From contig JAUNJY010000012.1 in NCBI GenBank assembly GCA_030535455.1, forward strand, positions 1 through 64,000: a stretch of 64,000 nt of DNA. Reading direction: 5' to 3'. Positions 33,118-41,102 of the stretch are shown piece by piece. Every line of letters begins with the position of its first letter. Position 1 is the first letter of the stretch. The DNA is from a bacterium (GTDB taxonomy: Bacteria; Bacillota; Clostridia; Lachnospirales; Lachnospiraceae). The position numbers and the translations under genes are program-made. The notes below the pieces were generated by a model, which was not told the origin of the DNA, ran no database searches, and worked only from the letters and a program-made list of their open reading frames with translations.

Positions 33118-33376
33118 GCAATGAATGGGATACATTATGGTTCGTCAATCATTAAAGAGAGTTGTCGGTTGGTGTAAGACAATATGATACGTAACATAAC
33201 ATCGCCCATGAGCATCATTACTGAACCGTTTGAAGTAAGTAATGACGTAGTCTTCACGTTATGAAGAGCATATTGTTAGATATGACAGAGAGGTCCAGTT
33301 GGACAAGTAGAGTGGTAACGCGGATAATATTCGTCTCTATAGATAATCACACGATTATTTATGGAGACTTTTTTTA
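33118..33376 (+). ncRNA. T-box riboswitch leader upstream of cstA
   Basis: The leader has the features of a T-box. AAAGAGAG followed by a GTTGTC/GACAAT hairpin with GGTTGGTGTAA is typical of stem I; ATCGCCCATGAGCATCATT carries the specifier region. AGAGTGGTAACGCGG (33309-33323) is the T-box antiterminator sequence. The terminator stem GTCTCTATAGATAATC with GATTATTTATGGAGAC (33333-33368) ends in seven T. Uncharged tRNA should open the terminator. The specifier codon is ambiguous by eye: CAT (His) or ATC (Ile). The next gene, 170 bases downstream, is cstA. Confidence 0.85.
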
Positions 33377-33417
33377 TTTAACAGGAAGCATCTTTTCACA
33401 AATCGTTCTGTCAAATA

Positions 33418-33460
33418 AAAAGACTTTCTAAAAATGGAAAGCCGAGATACGCGCTAAACC
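33418..33460. repeat. Intergenic structured repeat, copy D (partial)
   Basis: GACTTTCTAAAAATGGAAAGC forms the same leading hairpin as copy A and is followed by CGAGATACGCGC. It lies between the T-box terminator and cstA, so it would be in the cstA 5' leader. Confidence 0.45.
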
Positions 33461-33547
33461 TTCAAAAGAAAACAAGCCTCAGCTTAATTTTAAATGCTTA
33501 GCAGTTGATTTTAAGTATATCTCAAAAACTAATAGGAGATGAATTAT

Positions 33548-35239
33548 ATGAATGGCGTAGCAATTTTAGTTTTAGCAGTTGTTGTTTTAGGAGCCGCATA
33601 TCTTATTTACGGTAAATATTTAGAGAGAAAATGGGGCATCGATAAAGATGCAAAGACTCCAGCATTTGAGATGGAAGATGGAGTGGATTATGTTCCAGCC
33701 GATACCGGTGTTGTGTTCGGTCACCAATTTTCGTCCATTGCTGGTGCAGGCCCAATCAATGGTCCAATCCAGGCAGCAGTCTTTGGATGGGTTCCGGTAT
33801 TATTATGGATCTTATTTGGTGGTGTATTCTTCGGAGCAGTACAGGATTTCGTTTCTATGTATGCATCTGTTAAGAACAAAGGACGTTCCATTGGTTACAT
33901 TATTGAATTATACATAGGGAAACTTGGTAAAAAACTATTCTTATTATTTACATGGCTATTTTCAATTTTAGTCGTAGCTGCATTTGCAGATATCGTAGCA
34001 AAGACATTTTGCGGATTTGATGCTGCAGGGGCAAAGGTTAGTAGTAATGCAAGCGTAGCGACAACATCCATTATCTTTATCCTTTTTGCAGTTGGACTTG
34101 GCTTCTTTTTAAAGTATGCAAAATGCAAGCCTGCAATCAATACAATTATTGCAATCGCTTTATTGGTTGTAGCAATTGCACTGGGAATGAATTTACCAGT
34201 ATACCAATCATTAAACTTCTGGTTACTATTTGTATTTGCATATGTTGTTATTGCATGTGTCACTCCTGTGTGGGCATTGTTACAGCCAAGAGATTATTTA
34301 AACAGTTTCTTGCTTATTGCAATGATGGTAATTAGTTTTGTCGGTATCATTGCATACCGCCCAAGTATGAACTTAAGTGCATTTACAGGATTTACATATA
34401 CTTCAGGTCAAGGAGTTACAAGTTACTTATTCCCAGCATTGTTCGTTACGATTGCTTGTGGTGCAGTTTCAGGCTTCCACTCTTTAGTATCCTCAGGTAC
34501 CGCAAGTAAACAGATTAAATCAGAAAAGGCAATGCTGCCAGTATCCTTTGGTGCCATGTTATTAGAAAGTTTCTTGGCAATCATTGCATTGATTGCTGTT
34601 GGTTCCTTTGCAAAAGACAGTGAAATCTTAGCTCAAAACCCTCCAGTTGTTTTTGCAACTGCAATTGCTGCATTTGTTGAAAAACTTGGACTTCCAAGAA
34701 ATTTTGCTTATACATTAATTACACTGGCTATTTCTGCATTTGGTTTAACAAGTCTTGATTCTGTTGCCAGAGTTGGACGTCTTGCATTCCAGGAATTCTT
34801 TATTGAAGATGATGCAAAACCATCTCTTTGGAGAAACATTCTTACTAATAAATTCTTTGCAACCGGTCTAACATTAGTATTAAGTTTTGCGTTGGCAAAA
34901 GTAGGATATCAAAATATCTGGCCATTGTTTGGGTCTGCCAACCAATTGTTAAGTGCTCTTGCATTAATCGCATGTGCTGTATTCTTAAAGAAAACAAATC
35001 GTCAAGGTGCCATGCTTTGGGTGCCAATGGTTATTATGTTAGGTGTAACCTTTACAGCATTAATTCTTAAAATCAAAGATTTATGTATTGCACTTTCAAC
35101 TAAATTCAATTCAGGAAACGCATTACAGTTAACATTTGCAATTCTTTTATTTATCTTAGGCTTAATTGTAGCAGTACAAGGAATTAAGAAGCTGACAGAG
35201 AAAGAAACAGAAAAGCAAACAGAAGAAGCAATAGCGTAA
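33548..35239 (+). CDS. cstA: Carbon starvation protein CstA family transporter
   Basis: This is a multi-spanning membrane protein of 563 residues with about 14-16 hydrophobic segments. The CstA signatures are present: GHQFSSIAGAGPINGPIQA, GAVQDFVSMYASVKNKGRS, SGFHSLVSSGTASKQIKSE and TSLDSVARVGRLAFQEFF. CstA proteins take up peptides or pyruvate; the E. coli CstA/BtsT relatives transport pyruvate. ATG 33548 has GGAG nine bases upstream; the ATG at 33539 touches that site. Transcription is predicted to be controlled by the upstream T-box, linking uptake to charging of a tRNA, which would suit peptide uptake as an amino acid source. Confidence 0.93.
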   Translation: MNGVAILVLAVVVLGAAYLIYGKYLERKWGIDKDAKTPAFEMEDGVDYVPADTGVVFGHQFSSIAGAGPINGPIQAAVFGWVPVLLWILFGGVFFGAVQDFVSMYASVKNKGRSIGYIIELYIGKLGKKLFLLFTWLFSILVVAAFADIVAKTFCGFDAAGAKVSSNASVATTSIIFILFAVGLGFFLKYAKCKPAINTIIAIALLVVAIALGMNLPVYQSLNFWLLFVFAYVVIACVTPVWALLQPRDYLNSFLLIAMMVISFVGIIAYRPSMNLSAFTGFTYTSGQGVTSYLFPALFVTIACGAVSGFHSLVSSGTASKQIKSEKAMLPVSFGAMLLESFLAIIALIAVGSFAKDSEILAQNPPVVFATAIAAFVEKLGLPRNFAYTLITLAISAFGLTSLDSVARVGRLAFQEFFIEDDAKPSLWRNILTNKFFATGLTLVLSFALAKVGYQNIWPLFGSANQLLSALALIACAVFLKKTNRQGAMLWVPMVIMLGVTFTALILKIKDLCIALSTKFNSGNALQLTFAILLFILGLIVAVQGIKKLTEKETEKQTEEAIA

Positions 35240-35250
35240 TCGATAGAAAC

Positions 35251-35290
35251 ATCACATTTTGTTGTAGTTTGGATAAAATGTGGTGTTTTT
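35251..35290 (+). terminator. Intrinsic terminator after cstA
   Basis: ATCACATTTT pairs with AAAATGTGGT (one wobble) and TGTTTTT follows. Confidence 0.78.
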
Positions 35291-35312
35291 CTAATCTAAT
35301 ATAAACAAATTG

Positions 35313-35341
35313 TTGAAAGTGTCATAATTTAGCCTTAAAAT
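35313..35341 (+). promoter_or_regulatory. Promoter of the unknown gene at 35.4 kb
   Basis: TTGAAA (35313-35318) and TAAAAT (35336-35341) have a 17-base spacer. Confidence 0.6.
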
Positions 35342-35394
35342 AATGGTAATGTATATCAAACTTACATAATGTATAAATGAGAGGAATATGACAT

Positions 35395-36102
35395 ATGAAA
35401 GATACAATGAGTAGTCTGTTGGAGGAACGAAAATATAAGATGGCTTGTATCATTGCAGTTATTGGCGTGCTGCTAATTACAATTGCTATTTTTGTTTTCT
35501 TTGGCAGAAGAAATGCAAAAGAAAAAGAGCTGTCAGCAAAGAATGTAGTTGCAGTGGTTGGCTATGAGGAAGCCTATCAGCTGCTTTGTGATTTGGGGAC
35601 TACATCTTATGAGACACAGACACTGAGCGAATTTAGTGAAACAATTGAAAATTATTTTAAAGATAAAAAGTGCACATTTAAAGATGCTATGGACAGTGTG
35701 CTTTCTGAGATAAAAGAAGAGGATGCGGCATATGACTTTGTTACAGAAACATTAATGGCCTCTTATACTGAGATGGACAATGATTGTAAAGTACCTTATG
35801 TGACTTGCGCAGTGACAGCTAAATATATAGATTACTCTGGAACAGAAGGCACCCTAAAACTTACTGCAAAGGTTGAGTATACAGTTCTAAATCGAAATCA
35901 AATGACGGTTCAGGAGCGAGATGGAGAGATTGCTACGTATACTACAAAGATTAAACAATACATAAATCAAATGTTAATTAACCATATGTCGGAAACTGAC
36001 ATAAAAGATGAGGTGGAAGCACAGATGGAAGCTTGGTCTGGCAGCTTTAGCGACGATAAAATTAAATTTAAAGCATCCGTGAATGAATTAGAATTGAAAT
36101 AA
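35395..36102 (+). CDS. Unknown membrane-anchored protein
   Basis: This 235-residue protein has one N-terminal membrane helix (ACIIAVIGVLLITIAIFVFF, about residues 17-37) and an extracytoplasmic domain of about 190 residues rich in Glu, Thr and Asp. A predicted helical-then-strand pattern is seen (YVTCAVTAKYIDYSG, LTAKVEYTVLNRNQM). I do not recognise a family. It is a single gene between cstA and pepD with its own promoter. GAGAGGAA precedes the ATG. Confidence 0.6.
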   Translation: MKDTMSSLLEERKYKMACIIAVIGVLLITIAIFVFFGRRNAKEKELSAKNVVAVVGYEEAYQLLCDLGTTSYETQTLSEFSETIENYFKDKKCTFKDAMDSVLSEIKEEDAAYDFVTETLMASYTEMDNDCKVPYVTCAVTAKYIDYSGTEGTLKLTAKVEYTVLNRNQMTVQERDGEIATYTTKIKQYINQMLINHMSETDIKDEVEAQMEAWSGSFSDDKIKFKASVNELELK

Positions 36103-36141
36103 TTCTATTTAATTATGGATATATTATATAGTGCATAACCG

Positions 36142-36171
36142 TTGCAAAATGGAAGAACATAATAGTATAAT
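36142..36171 (+). promoter_or_regulatory. Promoter of pepD
   Basis: TTGCAA (36142-36147) and TATAAT (36166-36171) are separated by 18 bases, 50 bases before the start codon. Confidence 0.65.
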
Positions 36172-36220
36172 GTAACAGGAATATAAATTCCAAATTTAAC
36201 AAAAGACTGGAGATAGATTC

Positions 36221-37669
36221 ATGGCAGATGTATTAAATAGTATTGACTATAAAAAAGTATTTCATTTCTTCGAAGAAATAAGTGACGTACCAAGAGGTTC
36301 CCGTAATAATCAGGGAATTAGCGATTATCTTGTGAAATTTGCAAAAGATCGTGGCTTATATTATGAACAAGATGAAATGTTAAACGTTATCATTATTAAG
36401 GATGCAACACCAGGATATGAAGATCATGATGCAGTAATGCTTCAAGGTCATATGGACATGGTTTGTATTAAAGATCCTGACTCCGATCATGATTTCATGA
36501 AAGATCCGTTAAAGCTTTCCATCAATGGGGACTTTATCGAAGCAGAAGGAACTACACTTGGTGGTGACGATGGTATTGCTATCGCTTACGGACTTGCTAT
36601 TTTAGATAGCAATGAATTTCAACATCCTCGTCTTGAAGTTGTTATTACTACAGATGAAGAAATCGGCTTATTAGGAGCTGCAGCATTAGATGTAAAAAAT
36701 CTTCAAGCAAAAAATATGATCAATATCGATTCCGAAGAAGAAGCAAACATTTTAGTTGGCTGTGCCGGTGGTATGACTTCTATCAGCGAATTTGATATGA
36801 CAAGTGAGACTGTAAATGGCGTTAAGATTGCATGTCAAGTAAGAGGATTACAAGGTGGACATTCAGGTGTTGACATTAAGAAACACCGTACAAACGCAAC
36901 AATCCTTTCAGCAAGAATGATGAACGATTTACAAAAAGAGTTTGAAGTCTCCGTTGCATCATTTGAAAGCGGTGAAAAAGACAATGCAATCCCAAGTTTA
37001 TCGAATATAGAATTTGTTATTGCAGAAGATAAAGTAGAATTATTTACAGCGAAGATTGCTGCTTTAAATGCAGTATATGAAGGCGAACTTAAGACGACAG
37101 AACCTGATTTCAAAGTTACTACAACAGTACTTGAAGCAGGAAGTTATGAGTGTCTTACTAAAGCATCCTTTGATACAATGATTCTTTATATCTTATTCCA
37201 GCCAAACGGCATCCAGACAATGAGTGCTGATATTGAAGGATTAGTTGAAAGTTCATTAAATCTTGGTATTTGTAAGGTAGATACAGCTAAAGCGTTATTT
37301 AGTTATTCTGTGCGAAGCAGCGTGGCTACTTACAAGACATTTATGTCTGATAAGATCAAGTTATTTACTGAGAGCCTTGGTGGTACTTATAAAATCGAAG
37401 GTGAGTATCCAGGTTGGGAATATAAACATGATTCCAAATTAAGAGAAGTATTTGTTGAATTATATAAAGAAGAATTCGGACGTGATCCAATTATCGAAGT
37501 AATCCATGCAGGATTAGAATGTGGTATCTTAGCAAATAAGATTCCAGGTCTTGATATTGTATCTATCGGACCTGATATGCATGATGTTCATACACCAAAA
37601 GAACGATTAAGCATCAGCTCTACAATCCGTGTATTTGATTATATTGTAAAAGTATTAGCAGCAATATAG
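36221..37669 (+). CDS. pepD: Aminoacyl-histidine dipeptidase (M20C, PepD)
   Basis: This is a 482-residue zinc dipeptidase, the usual length for PepD. Metal-site motifs are LQGHMDMVCIKD (His and catalytic Asp), GGDDGIAIAYG (bridging Asp), TTDEEIGLLGA (catalytic and metal Glu), INIDSEEEANILVGCAGG and IHAGLECG. The substrate pocket matches Xaa-His dipeptidases (carnosinase type), which also cleave other dipeptides. It is cytoplasmic. Together with the peptide-type transporter CstA nearby, it suggests peptide use, although the genes are not in one operon. GGAGA precedes the ATG. Confidence 0.95.
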   Translation: MADVLNSIDYKKVFHFFEEISDVPRGSRNNQGISDYLVKFAKDRGLYYEQDEMLNVIIIKDATPGYEDHDAVMLQGHMDMVCIKDPDSDHDFMKDPLKLSINGDFIEAEGTTLGGDDGIAIAYGLAILDSNEFQHPRLEVVITTDEEIGLLGAAALDVKNLQAKNMINIDSEEEANILVGCAGGMTSISEFDMTSETVNGVKIACQVRGLQGGHSGVDIKKHRTNATILSARMMNDLQKEFEVSVASFESGEKDNAIPSLSNIEFVIAEDKVELFTAKIAALNAVYEGELKTTEPDFKVTTTVLEAGSYECLTKASFDTMILYILFQPNGIQTMSADIEGLVESSLNLGICKVDTAKALFSYSVRSSVATYKTFMSDKIKLFTESLGGTYKIEGEYPGWEYKHDSKLREVFVELYKEEFGRDPIIEVIHAGLECGILANKIPGLDIVSIGPDMHDVHTPKERLSISSTIRVFDYIVKVLAAI

Positions 37670-37675
37670 TAAGAA

Positions 37676-37727
37676 AAAGATTAAGCTCCTAGCCAGTAGA
37701 TATATAGGTTAGGAGCTTAATCTTTTA
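37676..37727 (+). terminator. Intrinsic terminator after pepD
   Basis: AAGATTAAGCTCCTA pairs with TAGGAGCTTAATCTT and T residues follow. Confidence 0.9.
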
Positions 37728-37835
37728 TTAACAAACACGAAACATTTACGAAAACATTAAGAAAAAAATAAGATACATTCTTGTTGTTCTATGTTATAAT
37801 ATGCTGATATTACTTTGAAGTAGGAGTTTTGCAAT

Positions 37836-39194
37836 ATGGAAGATAAAAATGAGTATTCCAATGCAGTTAATCATGATAACGACAAAGCAAAGAAACATGA
37901 AGCTACTGAGAATAAGATTGTTATCAAGAAAGATTCACCGCTTAATGCTTACATTTCAGAAGAAGAGAACACTTCTAATAAAAAGAAGATAAGAAAAAGA
38001 ATTGCAATAGGGAGCCTTGTACTCTTGCTTGCAATTGCAGTTAGCATCGTTTTATATACAAAGCATTTGCTAGGTTTTATTAATTATAAAGATTACGACC
38101 AACACAATAACGTTGTTGTACAAGATGAAGAATTCGACACAGACGATAGCGGAACTTATGGCAATTGGGACAAATTAGATCCGGGAGATGTGGAGTGGAA
38201 CAATACAGGTGAGATAAAAAAGGTAGAAGGAGTTACCAACCTATTATTTATAGCAGAAGAAAAAGAGGATTGGGAAATCAGAGGTCGTTCTGATGTTATT
38301 ATCATAGTAACCGTCAATACAAATGACAAGACTTTAAAACTAACTTCGATTATGCGTGATACATATGTACAAATACCAGGGTATCAGGACAATCGAATTA
38401 ATTCGGCATATCGAACAGGAGATATACCATTATTGGAAAAAACACTAAAGATGAACTTTAATATTGCGGTGGATGGATATATCAAAGTTGATTTTGACAG
38501 TTTTGCAAAGATCATTGATCGTTTGGGAGGGGTTGAGCTTACCCTGACTGCAGAAGAGGCAGACTGGCTAAATGAATCTAACCATGTGCTGGACAAGGCA
38601 TCAAGAAATCTGACAGCAGGCACCCATCGTTTAAATGGAGCGCAGGCACTAGGATATTCTAGAATTCGAAAGATAAAGACGGTAGATGGCATAACGAATG
38701 ATTTTGGTCGAGTGTGGAGACAAAAGCTTCTTCTGACTAAGCTTTTTAATGATTATAAAGACCAAAGTCTTACAAAGATCGTATCCATAGCACCGGATAT
38801 CCTGTCTTTAATTACATCAGATTTGCCTGAGTCCAAATTAATTTCATTAGCGATGACGGCAATTGATTTAAATGTAAATCAGATTGAAACGCTATGCGTT
38901 CCGGTAAATGGAAGCTATGAAAGCAAGCTGATTCGAAAGATGGCAGTACTTGTACCGGATTTGGAAGAAAATATAGCAGCCATCAACTCTTTTATTTACA
39001 ATGGGAAATTAGATTGCGAGTATATTGAAGAGAAGAGGATTGAAGACTATCAGATTAATTTTAGTCTGACGGAAAGCAACTTCAAGTTGAAGAGCATTGA
39101 CTCATATACAAAGACGGCTTTTAATATTTTGCAAGGAAAAGATACGTTGACATTAAAAGATGTCTTAGATTTAATTTGTATAAAGCATAAATAA
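37836..39194 (+). CDS. LytR-CpsA-Psr (LCP) family cell-wall polymer ligase
   Basis: This 452-residue protein has a charged cytoplasmic N-terminus, one membrane helix (about residues 53-73) and an extracytoplasmic LCP domain (about 125-345). LCP proteins transfer teichoic-acid- or capsule-type polymers from undecaprenyl phosphate to peptidoglycan. The functional Arg/Asp motifs are present: IRGRSDVIIIV, SIMRDTYVQIPG, DGYIKVDFDSFAKIIDRLGG and GRVWRQKLLL. The first strand reads LLFIAEEKEDWE where most family members have L-L-G-x-D. It may attach the polysaccharide made by the locus at 51-64 kb, although the genes are distant. A TATAAT at 37795-37800 is the likely -10. Confidence 0.88.
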   Translation: MEDKNEYSNAVNHDNDKAKKHEATENKIVIKKDSPLNAYISEEENTSNKKKIRKRIAIGSLVLLLAIAVSIVLYTKHLLGFINYKDYDQHNNVVVQDEEFDTDDSGTYGNWDKLDPGDVEWNNTGEIKKVEGVTNLLFIAEEKEDWEIRGRSDVIIIVTVNTNDKTLKLTSIMRDTYVQIPGYQDNRINSAYRTGDIPLLEKTLKMNFNIAVDGYIKVDFDSFAKIIDRLGGVELTLTAEEADWLNESNHVLDKASRNLTAGTHRLNGAQALGYSRIRKIKTVDGITNDFGRVWRQKLLLTKLFNDYKDQSLTKIVSIAPDILSLITSDLPESKLISLAMTAIDLNVNQIETLCVPVNGSYESKLIRKMAVLVPDLEENIAAINSFIYNGKLDCEYIEEKRIEDYQINFSLTESNFKLKSIDSYTKTAFNILQGKDTLTLKDVLDLICIKHK

Positions 39195-39226
39195 ACCATA
39201 AAGTGTGTGATGTCATACTTTACAAG

Positions 39227-39268
39227 CCTTCTCGTATACTATAAAGAGGTATACGAGGAGGTTTTTTT
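39227..39268 (+). terminator. Terminator hairpin whose 3' arm contains the next ribosome binding site
   Basis: CCTTCTCGTATAC (39227-39239) pairs with GTATACGAGGAGG (39249-39261) with one wobble, and seven T follow (39262-39268). The end of the 3' arm, GAGGAGG, is the only ribosome binding site for the M23 gene, whose ATG follows the T tract directly. The loop contains TATAAA (39240-39245), with TTTACA at 39219-39224 as a possible -35 (15-base spacer). Confidence 0.75.
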
Positions 39269-40135
39269 ATGCGAAATCGCCACAACAGGTTACATGCAGT
39301 CTTACCAATCATACTATTTCTTGTGGCAGTGATCGGGTCAGTTTTCTTGTTATCATATCTTCATGACTATAAGGAAACTTTAGATATTATACATTCAGTA
39401 AAGATTGATGAAGATAAGATCAGAGAGTTTCATATTTCTGAGGAAGTAATTTCTTACTATCTAAGTCAATCTGGAGGCGTGGAACATGGCATGGAGGAAC
39501 TGACGCTTTATATGATGCGGTTTCAATATGAAATTGATTCCCTGGCGCAGATTAAAGAACATCCTCTTCCAGTGCAGTGTAAAAAGAAATTAAAAAATCT
39601 GGAGGAATATGAGAAGTTAGTAAAGTTCTATACTTGCATGCTGACCAGGTTAAAGTATTTTCCGGTACCAAATGACCTGATTGGAAAGCAAAAAGTCTCA
39701 TATGATAACTCTTGGGGAGGTAGACGAACCTATGGGGGAGAGAGAAAGCACGAAGGGACTGACCTTATGACGACTAATAATGTACGAGGGTATTTTCCAA
39801 TTTTAAGTATTGGCGAAGGTGTTGTAGAGAATGTGGGGTGGCTCAAGCTAGGCGGGTATCGCATTGGTATAAGAGGAAACAATGGCTGTTACTATTATTA
39901 TGCCCATTTAGATTCGTATTCAGAGGGGATCAAAGTAGGAGACAAAGTCAGAGCAGGACAGCTGCTAGGATTTATGGGAGACACAGGATATAGCGACAAA
40001 GAGGGAACCACAGGAAACTTTCCCGTACATCTTCATCTTGGCATGTATGTTGACTTTGAAGGAAAGGAAATAAGCGTCAATCCATATTTTATTTTGAAAT
40101 ACTTAGAACAACATAAGTTATCCTATGCATTTTAA
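39269..40135 (+). CDS. M23 (LytM-type) peptidase, membrane anchored
   Basis: This 288-residue protein has an N-terminal membrane helix (about residues 10-32) and a helical stem (about 35-135). The C-terminal M23 domain (about 150-285) carries the zinc motifs HEGTDLM (H-x3-D) and VHLHLGMY (H-x-H), plus YYYYAHLDSYSEGIKVGD. It should cleave peptide cross-links in peptidoglycan outside the cell, or act as a divisome/sporulation regulator if inactive; the motifs look intact. It follows the LCP gene, but its ribosome binding site is inside the terminator stem between them. Confidence 0.88.
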   Translation: MRNRHNRLHAVLPIILFLVAVIGSVFLLSYLHDYKETLDIIHSVKIDEDKIREFHISEEVISYYLSQSGGVEHGMEELTLYMMRFQYEIDSLAQIKEHPLPVQCKKKLKNLEEYEKLVKFYTCMLTRLKYFPVPNDLIGKQKVSYDNSWGGRRTYGGERKHEGTDLMTTNNVRGYFPILSIGEGVVENVGWLKLGGYRIGIRGNNGCYYYYAHLDSYSEGIKVGDKVRAGQLLGFMGDTGYSDKEGTTGNFPVHLHLGMYVDFEGKEISVNPYFILKYLEQHKLSYAF

Positions 40136-40154
40136 ATTCACAATTCAAATAAAG

Positions 40155-40183
40155 TTACACTTTTAGTGAAAACATGGTATAAT
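40155..40183 (+). promoter_or_regulatory. Promoter of the relQ operon
   Basis: TTACAC (40155-40160) and TATAAT (40178-40183) are 17 bases apart, and TGG before TATAAT makes an extended -10. This is one of the best promoters in the window. Confidence 0.75.
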
Positions 40184-40282
40184 ACACTAGTGGCAGTTTT
40201 GAACGAAAAATACAGTGTGATTTTTAGGGGATAAAGCCTATGAATTGGTTTACAAAATAATGATAAATGAGAGGTAAATAAT

Positions 40283-41086
40283 ATGGAAATACAACTATGG
40301 AGAGAAATATTAGACCCTTATCAGTTAGCAGTGGATGAATTAATTGTAAAGTTTAACCATATTATTAATGAATATCGTAATGCAGGAGCATATTCTCCGA
40401 TTGAATTAGTAGATGGAAGAGTAAAAAAGATCTCCAGTATTCTGGAAAAGGCACAGAAGAAGAATATTAGCTTAGACGAAATACAGGAAAAGATCGATGA
40501 CATTGCAGGAATTCGTATTATTTGTCAATTTGTTGAAGATATTGATAAAGTAGTAGAGCTAATACGCAATCGCGACGATATGGAAATCAAAATGGAAAAG
40601 AACTATATCGAGCACCGTAAAGCAAGCGGATATCGAAGCTATCATGTCATTATTTATTACACTGTACAGACATTAAAAGGTGCGAAGACGATTCAGGCAG
40701 AAATCCAAATTCGTACATTAGCAATGAATTTTTGGGCTACGATTGAACATAGTCTTCAATATAAATACAAGAAAAACATGCCTAGCCATATCCGAGCAAG
40801 ACTGTCCAGTGCAGCAGAAGCAGTAATCAGCCTTGATGAGGAGATGAGCCAGATCCGTGGAGAAATCATGGATGCGCAGAATTTCTTTAGTTTAAAAGCA
40901 AGTGTAGTTTCGGATATTTTGACAAATATTCAGAATTTGTATAAAGTAGCGAATAAGAGAGAAGTCGTTAAGATCCAAGACGAGTTCTTTAAAATATATG
41001 AGACTGGTGATTTGGACCAGTTAGAACGTTTTAACAAAGAACTAGACATTATCTCCGAAGGATACCGTGCACAAAGTTTAAAATAG
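40283..41086 (+). CDS. relQ: Small alarmone synthetase, RelQ family
   Basis: This 267-residue protein aligns by eye over its first about 200 residues with RelQ (YjbM) of Bacillus: SPIELVDGRVKKISSILEKA, IDDIAGIRIICQFVEDI, HRKASGYRSYHVIIYY, AEIQIRTLAMNFWATIEHS and RLSSAAEAVISLDEEMSQIR. These include the ATP- and GTP-binding and catalytic residues of the synthetase. It makes (p)ppGpp from ATP and GDP/GTP. It has no hydrolase, TGS or ACT domain. About 55 extra C-terminal residues are helical and not found in short RelQ proteins. It heads the run of RNA-modification genes and probably shares their promoter. Confidence 0.93.
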   Translation: MEIQLWREILDPYQLAVDELIVKFNHIINEYRNAGAYSPIELVDGRVKKISSILEKAQKKNISLDEIQEKIDDIAGIRIICQFVEDIDKVVELIRNRDDMEIKMEKNYIEHRKASGYRSYHVIIYYTVQTLKGAKTIQAEIQIRTLAMNFWATIEHSLQYKYKKNMPSHIRARLSSAAEAVISLDEEMSQIRGEIMDAQNFFSLKASVVSDILTNIQNLYKVANKREVVKIQDEFFKIYETGDLDQLERFNKELDIISEGYRAQSLK

Positions 41087-41102
41087 AATGGAGAATACCT
41101 AA

